Position numbers and translations under genes: made by a program. Below are positions 17,218 to 26,208 of a stretch of 47,379 nt of DNA, piece by piece. The stretch lies in assembly GCF_009828775.2 (NCBI RefSeq), contig NZ_WTSY02000016.1:1-47379 (forward strand), given 5' to 3'. Within the stretch, counting starts at the first letter, position 1, and every line of letters begins with the position of its first letter. Source of the DNA: Erysipelothrix aquatica (GTDB taxonomy: Bacteria > Bacillota_I > Bacilli_A > Erysipelotrichales > Erysipelotrichaceae). The notes beneath the pieces were generated by a model, which was not told the origin of the DNA, searched no databases, and saw only the letters and a program-made list of their open reading frames with translations.

Positions 17218-17628
17218 ATGGTACTATTCAACAATCAAACAGCATCTGTTAAACATCGCTTTACGATGTCCATCATTGCTGGTGTGATTTCGGCAGTGCT
17301 TTTAGGGGTGGTTAGTGGTTACTTCAGACAATATGTCTTTAACCATGCGATCGTTCTTACAGGTGTGGGCTTACTAATCGCAATGCTAATCAATCGCGTT
17401 GGGCGAGGCATTCAATTAAAATTCGCAATTGTAGCGGTATTATCAACATTACTTGCAATTATCCTTTCTGATATTATTTCAGAGTTTGGAATTTTAGGAC
17501 TCATCAACATGGAATCCATCCGTTTAACATTTAGTTCAATGTTAAAAGAAAGTATTTCATCAGTTTTATGGTTTTTATACCGTGCGTTGGCACTGTATGT
17601 ATCTTATATATATTCGAGGGTTGTTTAA
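17218..17628 (+). CDS. Small four-span membrane protein
   Basis: Unrecognised 136-residue protein with four hydrophobic segments (about 15-35, 42-60, 65-85 and 110-133) and a basic N-terminus. AAAGAGG precedes the ATG. Its TAA overlaps the ATG of alanine racemase by one base (TAATG), so the two are translationally coupled. The pairing may suggest a cell-envelope role, but the sequence shows no functional motif. Confidence 0.7.
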   Translation: MVLFNNQTASVKHRFTMSIIAGVISAVLLGVVSGYFRQYVFNHAIVLTGVGLLIAMLINRVGRGIQLKFAIVAVLSTLLAIILSDIISEFGILGLINMESIRLTFSSMLKESISSVLWFLYRALALYVSYIYSRVV

Positions 17629-18692
17629 TGGGATTTAGAGAAACATGGGCAGAAATAGATTTGGATAAACTGGAACGTAATTATAAACGGATCCAAGCTT
17701 ATACAAATACAGAAGTATTTGGCGTAGTGAAGGCTAATGCATACGGTCACGGTGATATTGTTATTGCGCGCGAACTGGAAGCGTTAGGGACACCTTTTTT
17801 ATGCGTATCCTCCTTCGATGAGGCACTTCGACTCCAAGAAGCGGGAATTACCCAAGATATCCTTATCTTTAGCTATGTTTCTGCGGCGGTGATTCAGAAA
17901 CATCATCATCCGCAATTTGTGTATACTGTTCCATCTGAAGCATGGTATGCATCAATCCATGCATTAAATATGCAACTTCGATTACATATCGAAGTAAACA
18001 CGGGGATGAACCGCTATGGTATTAAGAATGCAGCAGTCATTCGTGATATCGTTGCAAACCATGACGTTGAAGGAATTTATATGCACTTTCAAAGTCCTGA
18101 AAATCTTGAGATAGGGCGCCGTCAACTGCAAACGTTTGAAACGATTGTGACCTCTTTAGAGAAAACGATCAAATGGATTCATGTAGGCAATGCGCCAACT
18201 GCGCTGATTGCAGATAAAGCATGGATTAATGGATCACGTTTGGGGATTGCGTTGTACGGATATCGCGTTGATATGCCTGATTTGGAACCCATCCTTACAC
18301 TCAATGCATCCGTAACTCATTTGGATCATATCCAAGCAGGGGAAACGGTGGGGTATGACTATACCTACACTGCATCAGTGGACGAGATGTTCGCAACGAT
18401 GCCTATTGGGTATGCGGATGGCTTTGACGTTCGTAATCATAGCGTTCCTGTTTCCATCAACAATCACACGTATCCAATCATTGGTAAAGTGTGCATGGAT
18501 CAGACAATGATTCGCGTTGATGAATCGGTAAAGTTTGGGGATACTATTCAGTTACTTGGTCCCAACCGAACTGCAAAAATGATTCATGAAGCGACAGGGA
18601 TTATGCCATACATTCAACTTTCAACATTAAGTGATCGGATTGAACGGCGCTATCTTCGTAATCAACACGTTGTCTTCGTTAACGTGCGTTAA
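17628..18692 (+). CDS. alr: Alanine racemase
   Basis: PLP enzyme that interconverts L- and D-alanine and supplies D-alanine for peptidoglycan. The 354-residue product has the PLP lysine in VVKANAYGHG (Lys35), the MNRYGI strand, SRLGIALYG, the GYDYTY segment with the catalytic Tyr, the PIGYADG loop and KVCMDQTMI; size and order match the family. The ATG at 17628 overlaps the preceding stop, with GAGGG upstream; a longer in-frame extension inside the previous gene is rejected. A terminator-like hairpin follows. Confidence 0.95.
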   Translation: MGFRETWAEIDLDKLERNYKRIQAYTNTEVFGVVKANAYGHGDIVIARELEALGTPFLCVSSFDEALRLQEAGITQDILIFSYVSAAVIQKHHHPQFVYTVPSEAWYASIHALNMQLRLHIEVNTGMNRYGIKNAAVIRDIVANHDVEGIYMHFQSPENLEIGRRQLQTFETIVTSLEKTIKWIHVGNAPTALIADKAWINGSRLGIALYGYRVDMPDLEPILTLNASVTHLDHIQAGETVGYDYTYTASVDEMFATMPIGYADGFDVRNHSVPVSINNHTYPIIGKVCMDQTMIRVDESVKFGDTIQLLGPNRTAKMIHEATGIMPYIQLSTLSDRIERRYLRNQHVVFVNVR

Positions 18693-18694
18693 AC

Positions 18695-18738
18695 AAGTGT
18701 TTATAGGCTAACTCAGGTTTGACTACAAACACTTTTTT
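18695..18738 (+). terminator. Terminator after alr
   Basis: Eight-base stem AAGTGTTT/AAACACTT with a 24-base loop, followed by T6. Confidence 0.6.
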
Positions 18739-18762
18739 CAAAAAAACAACAATAGGGGGCTT

Positions 18763-19662
18763 ATGATGAAAAAAAGAACAAGAAGTATCTGGATTTACAT
18801 GGTCGGTTTTTATGTTGGTGCTGCGATGCTAGCAGCACTGTTACCATTCAATGCTGACATGAGCGCATTCTTAGGTACAATTATTGCAGGTTCGGTATTT
18901 TTGGTTTTCGGCGGATACGAGCTGTATATGCGCCTTTTCCAGGATCCACTGTCGTTTTCAGTCTATGAACATATTGAAGATGGCTCAAACTTTAGTTTGG
19001 GCCGGGCGGCCCTCACAATCTTACAGCTATTCCTTTTTGAGATTGTACTCAGTGCCATGTTTGTAACGATATCAATGGCGGCTGGCGGAACTGAAAATAT
19101 CGGCTTGTATTCGCAAATTGTGATGGGTTTAATCAGCATATACTATTTGGTGTACAAGATGCGGGTGGTTATTTATGAATCATGGCAAAACTTTAAAAAT
19201 AGTGATAAGAAATACCGATATGTTTTCATGGGCTTAGGGCTTGTATATCTAGGTAATATTGTGACCGCAATGATTACCCAAGCAATGGGCGTTACGGAAT
19301 CAACAGTCAACCAACAAATGGTTGAAACAATCATCCGTTCCGTACCTATCTATGGTTTCTTCATGGTTGTACTTCAAGCACCAATCGTTGAAGAGATTAC
19401 ATATCGTGGTATTTATTTCCGCCAAATATATGGTAAACATAAAATTCTTGCCTATATTGTGACGGGTGTCATCTTTGGTTTGCTTCATATTATCCCAGGA
19501 CTTCTTGCAGGTGTAAAAGTTGAATGGATTATGTCGCTGAGTTATATATGGGCTGGACTGGTGATGGCATGGGTTTATGCTAAAACAGACAGTATGGTTT
19601 ATAGTATTCTGCTTCACGCATTGATGAATGGTATTTCATTCTGTGTGTTGATTGCAATGTAG
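18763..19662 (+). CDS. CPBP family intramembrane metalloprotease
   Basis: A 299-residue protein with about eight hydrophobic segments and the CPBP (CAAX protease and bacteriocin-processing) signatures: EEITYRG (EExxxR, about residue 210), FGLLH, and a C-terminal HALMNG. These membrane proteases process or give immunity to small peptides in Gram-positive bacteria; the substrate here is unknown. GGGGG precedes the two adjacent ATG codons. It is followed 16 bases later by a small membrane protein gene, probably cotranscribed. Confidence 0.88.
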   Translation: MMKKRTRSIWIYMVGFYVGAAMLAALLPFNADMSAFLGTIIAGSVFLVFGGYELYMRLFQDPLSFSVYEHIEDGSNFSLGRAALTILQLFLFEIVLSAMFVTISMAAGGTENIGLYSQIVMGLISIYYLVYKMRVVIYESWQNFKNSDKKYRYVFMGLGLVYLGNIVTAMITQAMGVTESTVNQQMVETIIRSVPIYGFFMVVLQAPIVEEITYRGIYFRQIYGKHKILAYIVTGVIFGLLHIIPGLLAGVKVEWIMSLSYIWAGLVMAWVYAKTDSMVYSILLHALMNGISFCVLIAM

Positions 19663-19678
19663 ATAAGAGGGTTTAAAC

Positions 19679-19891
19679 ATGGATCGCGTTACTTTTTATA
19701 ATTATATGTCGACGGCAGGATATTTAATTTTCATGGCATGTATTGCTGTCATGATATCCGCATACGGTGATCGTCTTAAAGGCAAGGATGAAAAAGATGA
19801 AGCGTTATTAAAACGCTCAAAGATTAAATTTATCGTTGCACCCATCGTAATGATTGGATATGTCGTTTTATTATTTGCAATTTTTGCATAA
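19679..19891 (+). CDS. 70-aa two-span membrane protein
   Basis: Unrecognised small protein with two hydrophobic segments (about 13-27 and 50-69) joined by a highly charged loop GDRLKGKDEKDEALLKRSK. GAGGG precedes the ATG. It follows the CPBP protease gene by 16 bases and ends just before a strong terminator. Being cotranscribed with a CPBP protease, it might be a partner or substrate, which is only inference. Confidence 0.65.
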   Translation: MDRVTFYNYMSTAGYLIFMACIAVMISAYGDRLKGKDEKDEALLKRSKIKFIVAPIVMIGYVVLLFAIFA

Positions 19892-19892
19892 G

Positions 19893-19926
19893 AAAAGCTT
19901 GCCTCATCACTGAAGCAAGCTTTTTT
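19893..19926. terminator. Bidirectional terminator
   Basis: Ten-base stem AAAAGCTTGC/GCAAGCTTTT with a 12-base loop and T-runs on both strands, between the convergent small membrane gene and rmuC. Confidence 0.85.
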
Positions 19927-21081
19927 CTATTCGTTGGAAATGGCTTCCGTATTTTGAACATCCACATTTGAAATGTCATCAAAGCGTTTGGTGATTTTCT
20001 CGGTGGTAATATCGAGTTGTTTGAAATCGGAATGGAGTGTGTCCATGTGTCGTGATAAGTTGTTCCAACGGTTCCGATAGCGATCGAATTCAACGGATAG
20101 TTTCCGCAAGTGGTCGTGGATTTCAGCTGCGTACTTCTCACGTTCAAGGTTAATGAGAATTGTTTGAATGGTGGTCAAGGTGCTCATCAGTGTTGTTGGT
20201 GAAGCAAGCCAGACCCGTCGTTTTTGAGAATAGTCAATAATATCTTCGTGATATGCATTGATGGTCGCAAAGATTGCTTCTGCAGGGACGAACATAATAG
20301 CTTGGTTGGAGGTTTCGTTAGGAATGATATATTTGTTGGCAATTGCATCAATATGTGCCTTCACATCACTCACAAATGTTTTGGTGGCAAGCGTGCGGGC
20401 CTCGGGGCTAATATTTACGTCGACCATCCGGCGGTAGTTTTCTAACGGAAATTTTGAATCAATCGCAAGTGTTCCTAAAGGTTCAGGTGCAAACAAGACA
20501 GCATCAGATCGTGAACCTGTAGAGAAGGTATACTGAAGTTGGTAAATTTTGTCGTTTTTCTCGCCAAAGATTGATGCGAGAATGTGGGCAAGTTGCACTT
20601 CACCAAAAGCACCGCGTGTCTTTTTATCAGTAAGAACATTTTGTAACGAGACAATTTCAAATGAAAGAGCATCGATTTTCTTTTGTGCCTCATCAATTTT
20701 GCTAAGTCGCTCAACAATGTTCGTGAAGGTTTGATTGGTCTTTTTAAATCCTTCTTCAAGACTTTCAGACATCCGTCGATCCATGAGCATTAATCGTTTT
20801 TCAACAGACTCTTGGAGCTTATCGAATTGAGTTCCCATGGTAGCTGAGGTGCGGTCATGAAATTGTATTAAACTTGAAGTGATTGTCCGCTCAAACTCGA
20901 CATTTCTCTGATTCAAATCATTTATCTTTGTGTCCAAACGATCCGTTAGATTATTGAAATTACGATTGAGAAGCTCCTGTTGGTTCTGTGTATTATCAGT
21001 TTTAATATAGCTACGGATTAGGAGTAAGAGCATTCCCAATGCAATTAAAATGAGTAATACAAGTTCAAGTGTAAGTGTCAT
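19927..21081 (-). CDS. rmuC: DNA recombination protein RmuC
   Basis: A 384-residue RmuC-family protein, implicated in limiting inversions and in DNA recombination. It has an N-terminal membrane span (about 5-22), a long coiled coil (about 30-150), and the core with TRGAFGEVQL, IDSKFPLENYRRM, the VSDVKAHIDAIANKYI helix and MFVPAEA, in the usual order. The core has a nuclease-like fold. AAAAGGATG lies before the chosen start; a longer frame would overlap the divergent patatin gene. Monocistronic. Confidence 0.92.
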   Translation of the reverse strand: MTLTLELVLLILIALGMLLLLIRSYIKTDNTQNQQELLNRNFNNLTDRLDTKINDLNQRNVEFERTITSSLIQFHDRTSATMGTQFDKLQESVEKRLMLMDRRMSESLEEGFKKTNQTFTNIVERLSKIDEAQKKIDALSFEIVSLQNVLTDKKTRGAFGEVQLAHILASIFGEKNDKIYQLQYTFSTGSRSDAVLFAPEPLGTLAIDSKFPLENYRRMVDVNISPEARTLATKTFVSDVKAHIDAIANKYIIPNETSNQAIMFVPAEAIFATINAYHEDIIDYSQKRRVWLASPTTLMSTLTTIQTILINLEREKYAAEIHDHLRKLSVEFDRYRNRWNNLSRHMDTLHSDFKQLDITTEKITKRFDDISNVDVQNTEAISNE

Positions 21082-21122
21082 AGTTTCACATCCTTTTTGT
21101 AATTGTATCATAGAAGATGCGG

Positions 21123-21128
21123 TATAAT
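21123..21128 (+). promoter_or_regulatory. -10 box of the patatin-like gene
   Basis: TATAAT 20 bases before the ATG at 21149, without a convincing -35. Confidence 0.5.
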
Positions 21129-21148
21129 TAAAAGCAGAGGTGATAAAC

Positions 21149-22045
21149 ATGACAAAAATTGGAATTGCATTATCGGGGGGCGGTATTCGTGCATTTTCTC
21201 AACTTCCGATACTAGCAGCCTTACATCGTGAAGGTGTTGAAATCGATGCGATATCCGGAACGTCAATGGGTTCTGTTATTGCGGCATTGTATGCCAGTGG
21301 TGTAGACATTGAAACGGTTAAAGATGTGGCTTTAGAATTGGAGAAGGAAATTCAAGATAAGAAGATTATGAGTCGTCCATCCATGAAGCTCCTGCCATTT
21401 TCAAAAGACAAACTGGTAGGTGGTCTTGTCGACGGTCAAGACTTAGAAGATGTGCTGGATGTCTATCTAGAGAAACTTGGACTCCATATGATTCAAGACG
21501 CGAAAATTCCACTTGCAATTAATGCTGTTGATATTATCACTGGACGAACGATAATGTTTGTGTCTCATCCGGAACTTTATCAAAATTCCGATCCCGAAAC
21601 GCTTGTAATTGATAACATCAAGCTTTCAACGGCTGTACGAGCATCGTGTTCGTTCCCGTTCGTCATTGCGGCAACGCCGTTTGAAGATATGATGCTTGTC
21701 GATGGTGGCGTTCGTCAGAATTTGCCCCTTGTTCCGATTAAGGACTACGGTGTTGATCGCACTATAGCGATTACGATGCATTCGAATGAACCCTTCAAAG
21801 ATTTCGATTCAATGATTGGATTAGGGACTCGTGTCATGGATATTATGCGGATTGAAGCAGATCAATTAGTACAAAAACAAGCCGATGTACATATCAATAT
21901 TCCCCTTGATAAAGTTGGTATCTTTGAGATCGGTCGTGGGCAATTTACGATGATTCAAGGTGCTCGCGTGATACGATATCACATGGACGATATTCGCAAA
22001 CTTACGAAGAAAGAATCGTGGTTTGATCGTTTAAAAAGGAGATGA
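21149..22045 (+). CDS. Patatin-like phospholipase
   Basis: A 298-residue serine lipid acyl hydrolase of the RssA/YlbK type. The oxyanion motif is ALSGGGIRAF (near residue 7), the nucleophile is in GTSMG (GxSxG), and the dyad aspartate is in LVDGGV (DGG). Length and order are normal. No signal peptide is present, so it acts in the cytosol or at the inner face of the membrane. AGAGGTG precedes the ATG at 21149. The aldo/keto reductase follows 6 bases after its stop, so the two are likely cotranscribed. Confidence 0.92.
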   Translation: MTKIGIALSGGGIRAFSQLPILAALHREGVEIDAISGTSMGSVIAALYASGVDIETVKDVALELEKEIQDKKIMSRPSMKLLPFSKDKLVGGLVDGQDLEDVLDVYLEKLGLHMIQDAKIPLAINAVDIITGRTIMFVSHPELYQNSDPETLVIDNIKLSTAVRASCSFPFVIAATPFEDMMLVDGGVRQNLPLVPIKDYGVDRTIAITMHSNEPFKDFDSMIGLGTRVMDIMRIEADQLVQKQADVHINIPLDKVGIFEIGRGQFTMIQGARVIRYHMDDIRKLTKKESWFDRLKRR

Positions 22046-22051
22046 TGTATC

Positions 22052-22858
22052 ATGCTTTATCAAACTTTAAATAATGGGGTTTCTATTCCGGTTCTTGGTT
22101 TGGGAACCTATAAATTAACTGGTGAAGATGGGCTAGCCGCAATTATGCATGCCATTCAGACGGGTTATCGCCATATCGACACAGCATCTTATTACGACAA
22201 TGAATTCATAATTGGAACCGCAGTTAAAAATAGTGGTGTCCCGCGCTCAGAGTTCTTCTTGACCTCCAAAGTGTGGGAAACAGATCAAGGTTACGATGCA
22301 ACACTGCAAGCGTTTGAACGCACACTTGCAAATCTACAAACAGATTATCTTGATTTGTACCTGATTCATTGGCCTCATCCACTCTCGAAGGCAACATGGC
22401 GTGCATTGGAGCATTTATACAAACAAGGTAAGGTCAAGGCAATTGGTGTTTCTAACTTTAGTAATCACCAACTTGAAGTTTTAATGGAAGATGCGGTTGT
22501 TATGCCGATGGTCAACCAGTTGGAACGGCATCCGTATATGATTCAAGCTGAAGCGTATGCTTATAATTACGACCATGGCATTATCATGGAAGCATGGCGT
22601 CCTTTGTTGCGCGGTGCGTTGGAAGAAGAACCGATTCTTGTTGCGTTATCACAGAAGTATGGAAAGTCTGTTTCGCAAATCGTGTTGCGATGGCAAATTC
22701 AAACAGGATTTGTCGTCTTTCCGAAATCAGCAAACGTTCATCGTCAAGCCGAAAACTTTGATGTCTTTGATTTTGAATTAGCGCCAACAGAGTGTGACGA
22801 AATTTCGTCGCTCCACAAAGAAAATTCACCAGAGAGTGACATAATCATTGGAAGATAG
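22052..22858 (+). CDS. Aldo/keto reductase
   Basis: A 268-residue NADPH-dependent reductase of aldehydes and ketones, of the YvgN/DkgA-like branch. The catalytic tetrad is visible: Asp and Tyr in HIDTASYYDNE, Lys in LTSKVW and His in YLIHWPHP; VKAIGVSNF and the cofactor site PKSANVHR follow. Substrate not deducible; related enzymes reduce methylglyoxal or 2,5-diketogluconate. AAAGGAG lies 11 bases before ATG. Second gene of the patatin unit, ending at a terminator. Confidence 0.93.
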   Translation: MLYQTLNNGVSIPVLGLGTYKLTGEDGLAAIMHAIQTGYRHIDTASYYDNEFIIGTAVKNSGVPRSEFFLTSKVWETDQGYDATLQAFERTLANLQTDYLDLYLIHWPHPLSKATWRALEHLYKQGKVKAIGVSNFSNHQLEVLMEDAVVMPMVNQLERHPYMIQAEAYAYNYDHGIIMEAWRPLLRGALEEEPILVALSQKYGKSVSQIVLRWQIQTGFVVFPKSANVHRQAENFDVFDFELAPTECDEISSLHKENSPESDIIIGR

Positions 22859-22885
22859 GGATCATAGGATTCCTATCTTTTTTTT
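22853..22885 (+). terminator. Terminator after aldo/keto reductase
   Basis: Seven-base stem AGATAGG/CCTATCT, 12-base loop, T8 tail, overlapping the stop codon. Confidence 0.8.
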
Positions 22886-22932
22886 GTTCGGAATGCTGAA
22901 GAAAAATCAAATCGGCAATTCATTAATGCAAA

Positions 22933-23014
22933 AATTAATGGTTCATACATAGTGAGGGTTAAACTATCATACCCATGAAGTAAATACTTTGTGAAGTTGA
23001 ATAATTAATGGTTC
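22933..23014. repeat. Two 12-base direct repeats 70 bases apart
   Basis: AATTAATGGTTC occurs at 22933-22944 and at 23003-23014, upstream of the P1B-4 ATPase promoter. They could be activator or repressor sites or the trace of a small duplication. Nothing else is seen in 22886-23018. Confidence 0.5.
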
Positions 23015-23018
23015 GCAC

Positions 23019-23047
23019 TTCAAAAGCAAAAGATCGTGTGATACAAT
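23019..23047 (+). promoter_or_regulatory. Promoter of the P1B-4 ATPase
   Basis: -35 TTCAAA (23019-23024), 17-base spacer, -10 TACAAT (23042-23047). The Fur box begins about 4 bases past the predicted start. Confidence 0.6.
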
Positions 23048-23057
23048 CTACATATAG

Positions 23058-23072
23058 TGATAATCATTATCA
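23058..23072. promoter_or_regulatory. Fur box (7-1-7)
   Basis: TGATAATCATTATCA is an exact match to the Bacillus-type Fur consensus TGATAATNATTATCA and differs from the PerR (TTATAATNATTATAA) form. Its place just after the predicted transcription start fits repression by iron-loaded Fur or a paralogue. Confidence 0.85.
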
Positions 23073-23099
23073 ATATCAATTATGAGAGAAGGTAGATGT

Positions 23100-24932
23100 A
23101 TGAATTATATTAAAGAATTTTGGGATACGATTACATGTGGAATACTCCTAGTACTAGGATTCGTAACCAACAGTCCTGTATTTTTTGTGTTAGCGATTGT
23201 AATCGGGGGATACAAACAAACACTTGAAGGGATTCAAGATACACTAGAAAATAAACATTTAAACGTTGAACTGTTGATGATTTTATCCGCATTAGGGGCC
23301 TGCTTGATCGGTTATTACTCCGAAGGTGCGGTACTGATTTTTATTTTTGCGGTATCGGGTGCTCTTGAAGCAATGACATTGGATCAGAGCAAACGTGAAA
23401 TCAATTCGCTAATGGCGATGCAACCAGAAACGGCGCAACAATTACTCGAAGATGGAAGTACACGTACGGTTCAAGTAGAAACGCTTAAAATTGGCGATAA
23501 AGTCATTGTTGCTCGTGGTGCAGGTGTGCCGATTGATGGAAAAATTGTAAGCGGAGAAACCGCACTCGAAGAAGCGGCGATTACAGGAGAATCAGTTCCT
23601 CGTAATAAAACAGTTGGAGATCGTGTATTCGGTGGAACATTGAATGTGTCGAGTCCAATTACGATTGAAGTCGACGAAGAACCAGGGAATACAATGCTTC
23701 AGAAAATCGTTAAAATGGTTGATGATGCGCAAAATTATCCGTCAAAAACAGCTCGTTTCATTGATAAAATTGAAAGTTATTATGCTGCAGGGGTTTTAGT
23801 GGTTGTTGCATTGTTTATTGCAATTCCGACATTGTTGATGAATGTGCCGTTTGAAGCTGCCTTTTATCGAGGCATGATTTTACTCGTCGTTGCTTCACCA
23901 TGTGCATTGATTGCCTCGGTCACACCAGCAACCCTTGCTGCAATCTCAAATGGTGCAAAACATGGTATTTTAGTTAAGGGAGGTATTCATTTCGAAAATC
24001 TCATGGACTTAAAAGCGATTGCTTTTGATAAGACTGGAACGTTAACAGAAGGCGAAATGCGCGTCACAGATGTTCATCTAAACGATGAAATGTTACGTGG
24101 CATCGTCGTTGCGTTAGAGCGTCATTCGACCCACCCACTTGCACAAGCTATCGTCAAAGAAATGCATACAGGCGCTGTTGATGTACAGGATATTGAGGAA
24201 CTTCCAGGTTTTGGAGTTCGCGGATCATTTCAGGGCAAACAGTACAAAGTTGGGCGTAATGAATCGACAGAACCTCTTAACGAAACAATGACTGCTTTAG
24301 AAGCCGCTTGGATGGCGGAAGGGAAAACGTTAGTCTATATTCAAGAAGGAACAACAATTGTTGGTATTATCGGATTAATAGATACTTTGCGTCCAGATGC
24401 AATCGCATTAATTTCTTGGTTGAACGCACAAAATATTCAAACCGTCATGATTACCGGTGATAACCAAGAAACTGCAAACAAGATAGCAGAAGCGGTAGGA
24501 GTCCAACGTGTTATAGCGCGAACACTTCCAAACCAAAAAGCAGATATTATCAATGCTTTAATTGAGGAATATGGTGATGTTGCGATGGTTGGTGATGGGA
24601 TTAATGATGCGCCAGCTCTTGCGAATGCAACGATTGGAATTGCGATGGGTGGTGGAACTGACATTGCGATTGAGGCTGCAGATATCATTCTTGTTCACAA
24701 TAACATCGAGAACATTCGCTACGCATATACCTTGTCACAACGACTCCGTCGTATTGTTATTCAAAATATTGTTTTCTCGTTTAGTGTGATATTACTGCTT
24801 GTGTCAGCTAACTTTATGGGCGATATTTCATTGCCGCTTGGCGTCGTTGGGCACGAAGGAAGCACAATCCTTGTTATCCTTAACAGCTTGCGTTTGTTGA
24901 AACCATTAATGATGAAAGATACTGTAAAATAG
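23100..24932 (+). CDS. P1B-4 type metal-exporting ATPase
   Basis: A 610-residue heavy-metal P-type ATPase. It lacks an N-terminal metal-binding domain and carries TGES (about 162-165), the metal motif SPC (about 266-268), DKTGT with the phosphorylated Asp (about 310), HP in HSTHPLAQ, GDGINDAPAL and, in the last span, HEGST (about 585). SPC plus HEG(G/S)T is the P1B-4 signature, whose members export Fe2+, Co2+ or haem-related iron (PfeT, FrvA, CtpD). The Fur box in front supports iron. ATG at 23100 has GAGAAGG; an earlier in-frame ATG at 23082 lacks a site. Monocistronic, with a terminator over its stop. Confidence 0.93.
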   Translation: MNYIKEFWDTITCGILLVLGFVTNSPVFFVLAIVIGGYKQTLEGIQDTLENKHLNVELLMILSALGACLIGYYSEGAVLIFIFAVSGALEAMTLDQSKREINSLMAMQPETAQQLLEDGSTRTVQVETLKIGDKVIVARGAGVPIDGKIVSGETALEEAAITGESVPRNKTVGDRVFGGTLNVSSPITIEVDEEPGNTMLQKIVKMVDDAQNYPSKTARFIDKIESYYAAGVLVVVALFIAIPTLLMNVPFEAAFYRGMILLVVASPCALIASVTPATLAAISNGAKHGILVKGGIHFENLMDLKAIAFDKTGTLTEGEMRVTDVHLNDEMLRGIVVALERHSTHPLAQAIVKEMHTGAVDVQDIEELPGFGVRGSFQGKQYKVGRNESTEPLNETMTALEAAWMAEGKTLVYIQEGTTIVGIIGLIDTLRPDAIALISWLNAQNIQTVMITGDNQETANKIAEAVGVQRVIARTLPNQKADIINALIEEYGDVAMVGDGINDAPALANATIGIAMGGGTDIAIEAADIILVHNNIENIRYAYTLSQRLRRIVIQNIVFSFSVILLLVSANFMGDISLPLGVVGHEGSTILVILNSLRLLKPLMMKDTVK

Positions 24933-24943
24933 TATCTTTTTTT
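24915..24943 (+). terminator. Terminator after the P1B-4 ATPase
   Basis: Eight-base stem AAGATACT/AGTATCTT with a 7-base loop and T-run, overlapping the stop codon. Confidence 0.85.
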
Positions 24944-24988
24944 GTAAAGGGTTGCACTTGTTACCTTAGTTAAATATTTCACATACTA

Positions 24989-25117
24989 TATAATATGGAT
25001 ACCACTCATGCACTGAAAATGACATAAAATGATAAAAATCGATAAAACACCCTATATATATACCTATTTATCTCTTATGATTAATATCTCGAAGCACTTC
25101 AAAGCGGAACTTGAAGT
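24989..25117 (+). promoter_or_regulatory. -10 box and long leader of the AEC operon
   Basis: TATAAT at 24989-24994 (poor -35) would give a leader of about 150 bases before the AEC gene. The leader ends in a hairpin ACTTCAA (25096-25102) / TTGAAGT (25111-25117), 15 bases before the ribosome binding site. No known riboswitch is recognised. Confidence 0.4.
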
Positions 25118-25146
25118 TGTGATGAGAACAATGGAGGAAATAGAAT

Positions 25147-26190
25147 ATGGAAATTATGAAACAGGTCCTTTCGGATCAAGCATTTCTAGGGGCGATTTTT
25201 TCAACAATTTCAATTATCCTTTTAGGATACTACTTGAAAAAATCAAATAAAGTTACAGACCAAGCGTCTAAAGCATTAACAGCAGTCTTACTAAATGTTG
25301 CGTTACCAGCGTTAGCATTCCAAGCATTTATGACAGAAATTAAACCTGAGACATTTACAGTCGGACTCAATACATTTATCTTCGGCTTTGTCGCATACGT
25401 GATCTTAATCATCATCACATTTGGTTACATGTTCATCTATAAAGGGGACAAATTAGATGCCATTCGTGGAATCACAATTTTTGGATCAACAACATTCTTC
25501 GGAATTCCTATTATTTCAGCATTCTTAGGTACAGAAGGAACACTTTACGCAAACCTATTTAACATTGCTTACCGTGTCTTCTTATACTCATATGGATTTA
25601 TTCTCTTCTCTGGATTAAAACTCGAAAAGAAAAACTTAAAACAAATCATTTTGAACCCAATCATTCTTGCAACATTTATTGGATTTGCAATTTGGATGTT
25701 CCAAGGTAGTTTACCTCAAGTAACAATTGGTACTGGTGATAAAGCATGGACTGGTGCATTCTTACGTTTGGATAAAACATTGCCATGGTTCATGAAATCA
25801 GTCGGTTACTTAGCATCACTATCATCACCATTAGCATGGTTGGCAATCGGGATGACACTTGCAAAAATTTCATTAAAAGATGCTGTGAAAGACAAAGCAG
25901 TTTGGATTTATTCAGCAGTAAAACTTGTCATTATCCCAGCAATCTTATTAGTCATGATGATCATCTTCAAAAAAATCGGATTCTTGCCTTTAGACTCTGT
26001 CGCAATTACAGGAATTATCATTATGTTAGCAACACCACCAGCAACTGTTTGTGTTAGCTATGCAATCAACTTTGATAAAGAAGCACTCTTTGCATCCAAT
26101 GCATCGCTCGTTGCGACCGTCTTATCTATCGTTGCTATTATTGTTTGGTTAATTATCTTAACAGCTCTTGGTACAGCAGGTATTATTTAA
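25147..26190 (+). CDS. AEC family organic acid transporter
   Basis: A 347-residue membrane protein of the auxin efflux carrier family with about ten spans. The N-terminal LLGYYLKKSN, the central FGSTTFFGIPI and the C-terminal ATPPATVCVSYAINFDKE are typical; bacterial members such as MleP and MdcF move malate, malonate or other 2-hydroxy acids. GGAGG lies 9 bases before ATG. The D-2-hydroxyacid dehydrogenase follows 18 bases later, which suggests a 2-hydroxy or 2-oxo acid as substrate. Confidence 0.9.
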   Translation: MEIMKQVLSDQAFLGAIFSTISIILLGYYLKKSNKVTDQASKALTAVLLNVALPALAFQAFMTEIKPETFTVGLNTFIFGFVAYVILIIITFGYMFIYKGDKLDAIRGITIFGSTTFFGIPIISAFLGTEGTLYANLFNIAYRVFLYSYGFILFSGLKLEKKNLKQIILNPIILATFIGFAIWMFQGSLPQVTIGTGDKAWTGAFLRLDKTLPWFMKSVGYLASLSSPLAWLAIGMTLAKISLKDAVKDKAVWIYSAVKLVIIPAILLVMMIIFKKIGFLPLDSVAITGIIIMLATPPATVCVSYAINFDKEALFASNASLVATVLSIVAIIVWLIILTALGTAGII

Positions 26191-26208
26191 TTTTGAAAGG
26201 ATAAAATT

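Noticed and set aside
23058-23072. PerR or Zur box
   Set aside because: The palindrome matches the Fur form exactly; the PerR form would have TTATAAT arms and Zur has a longer, different palindrome.
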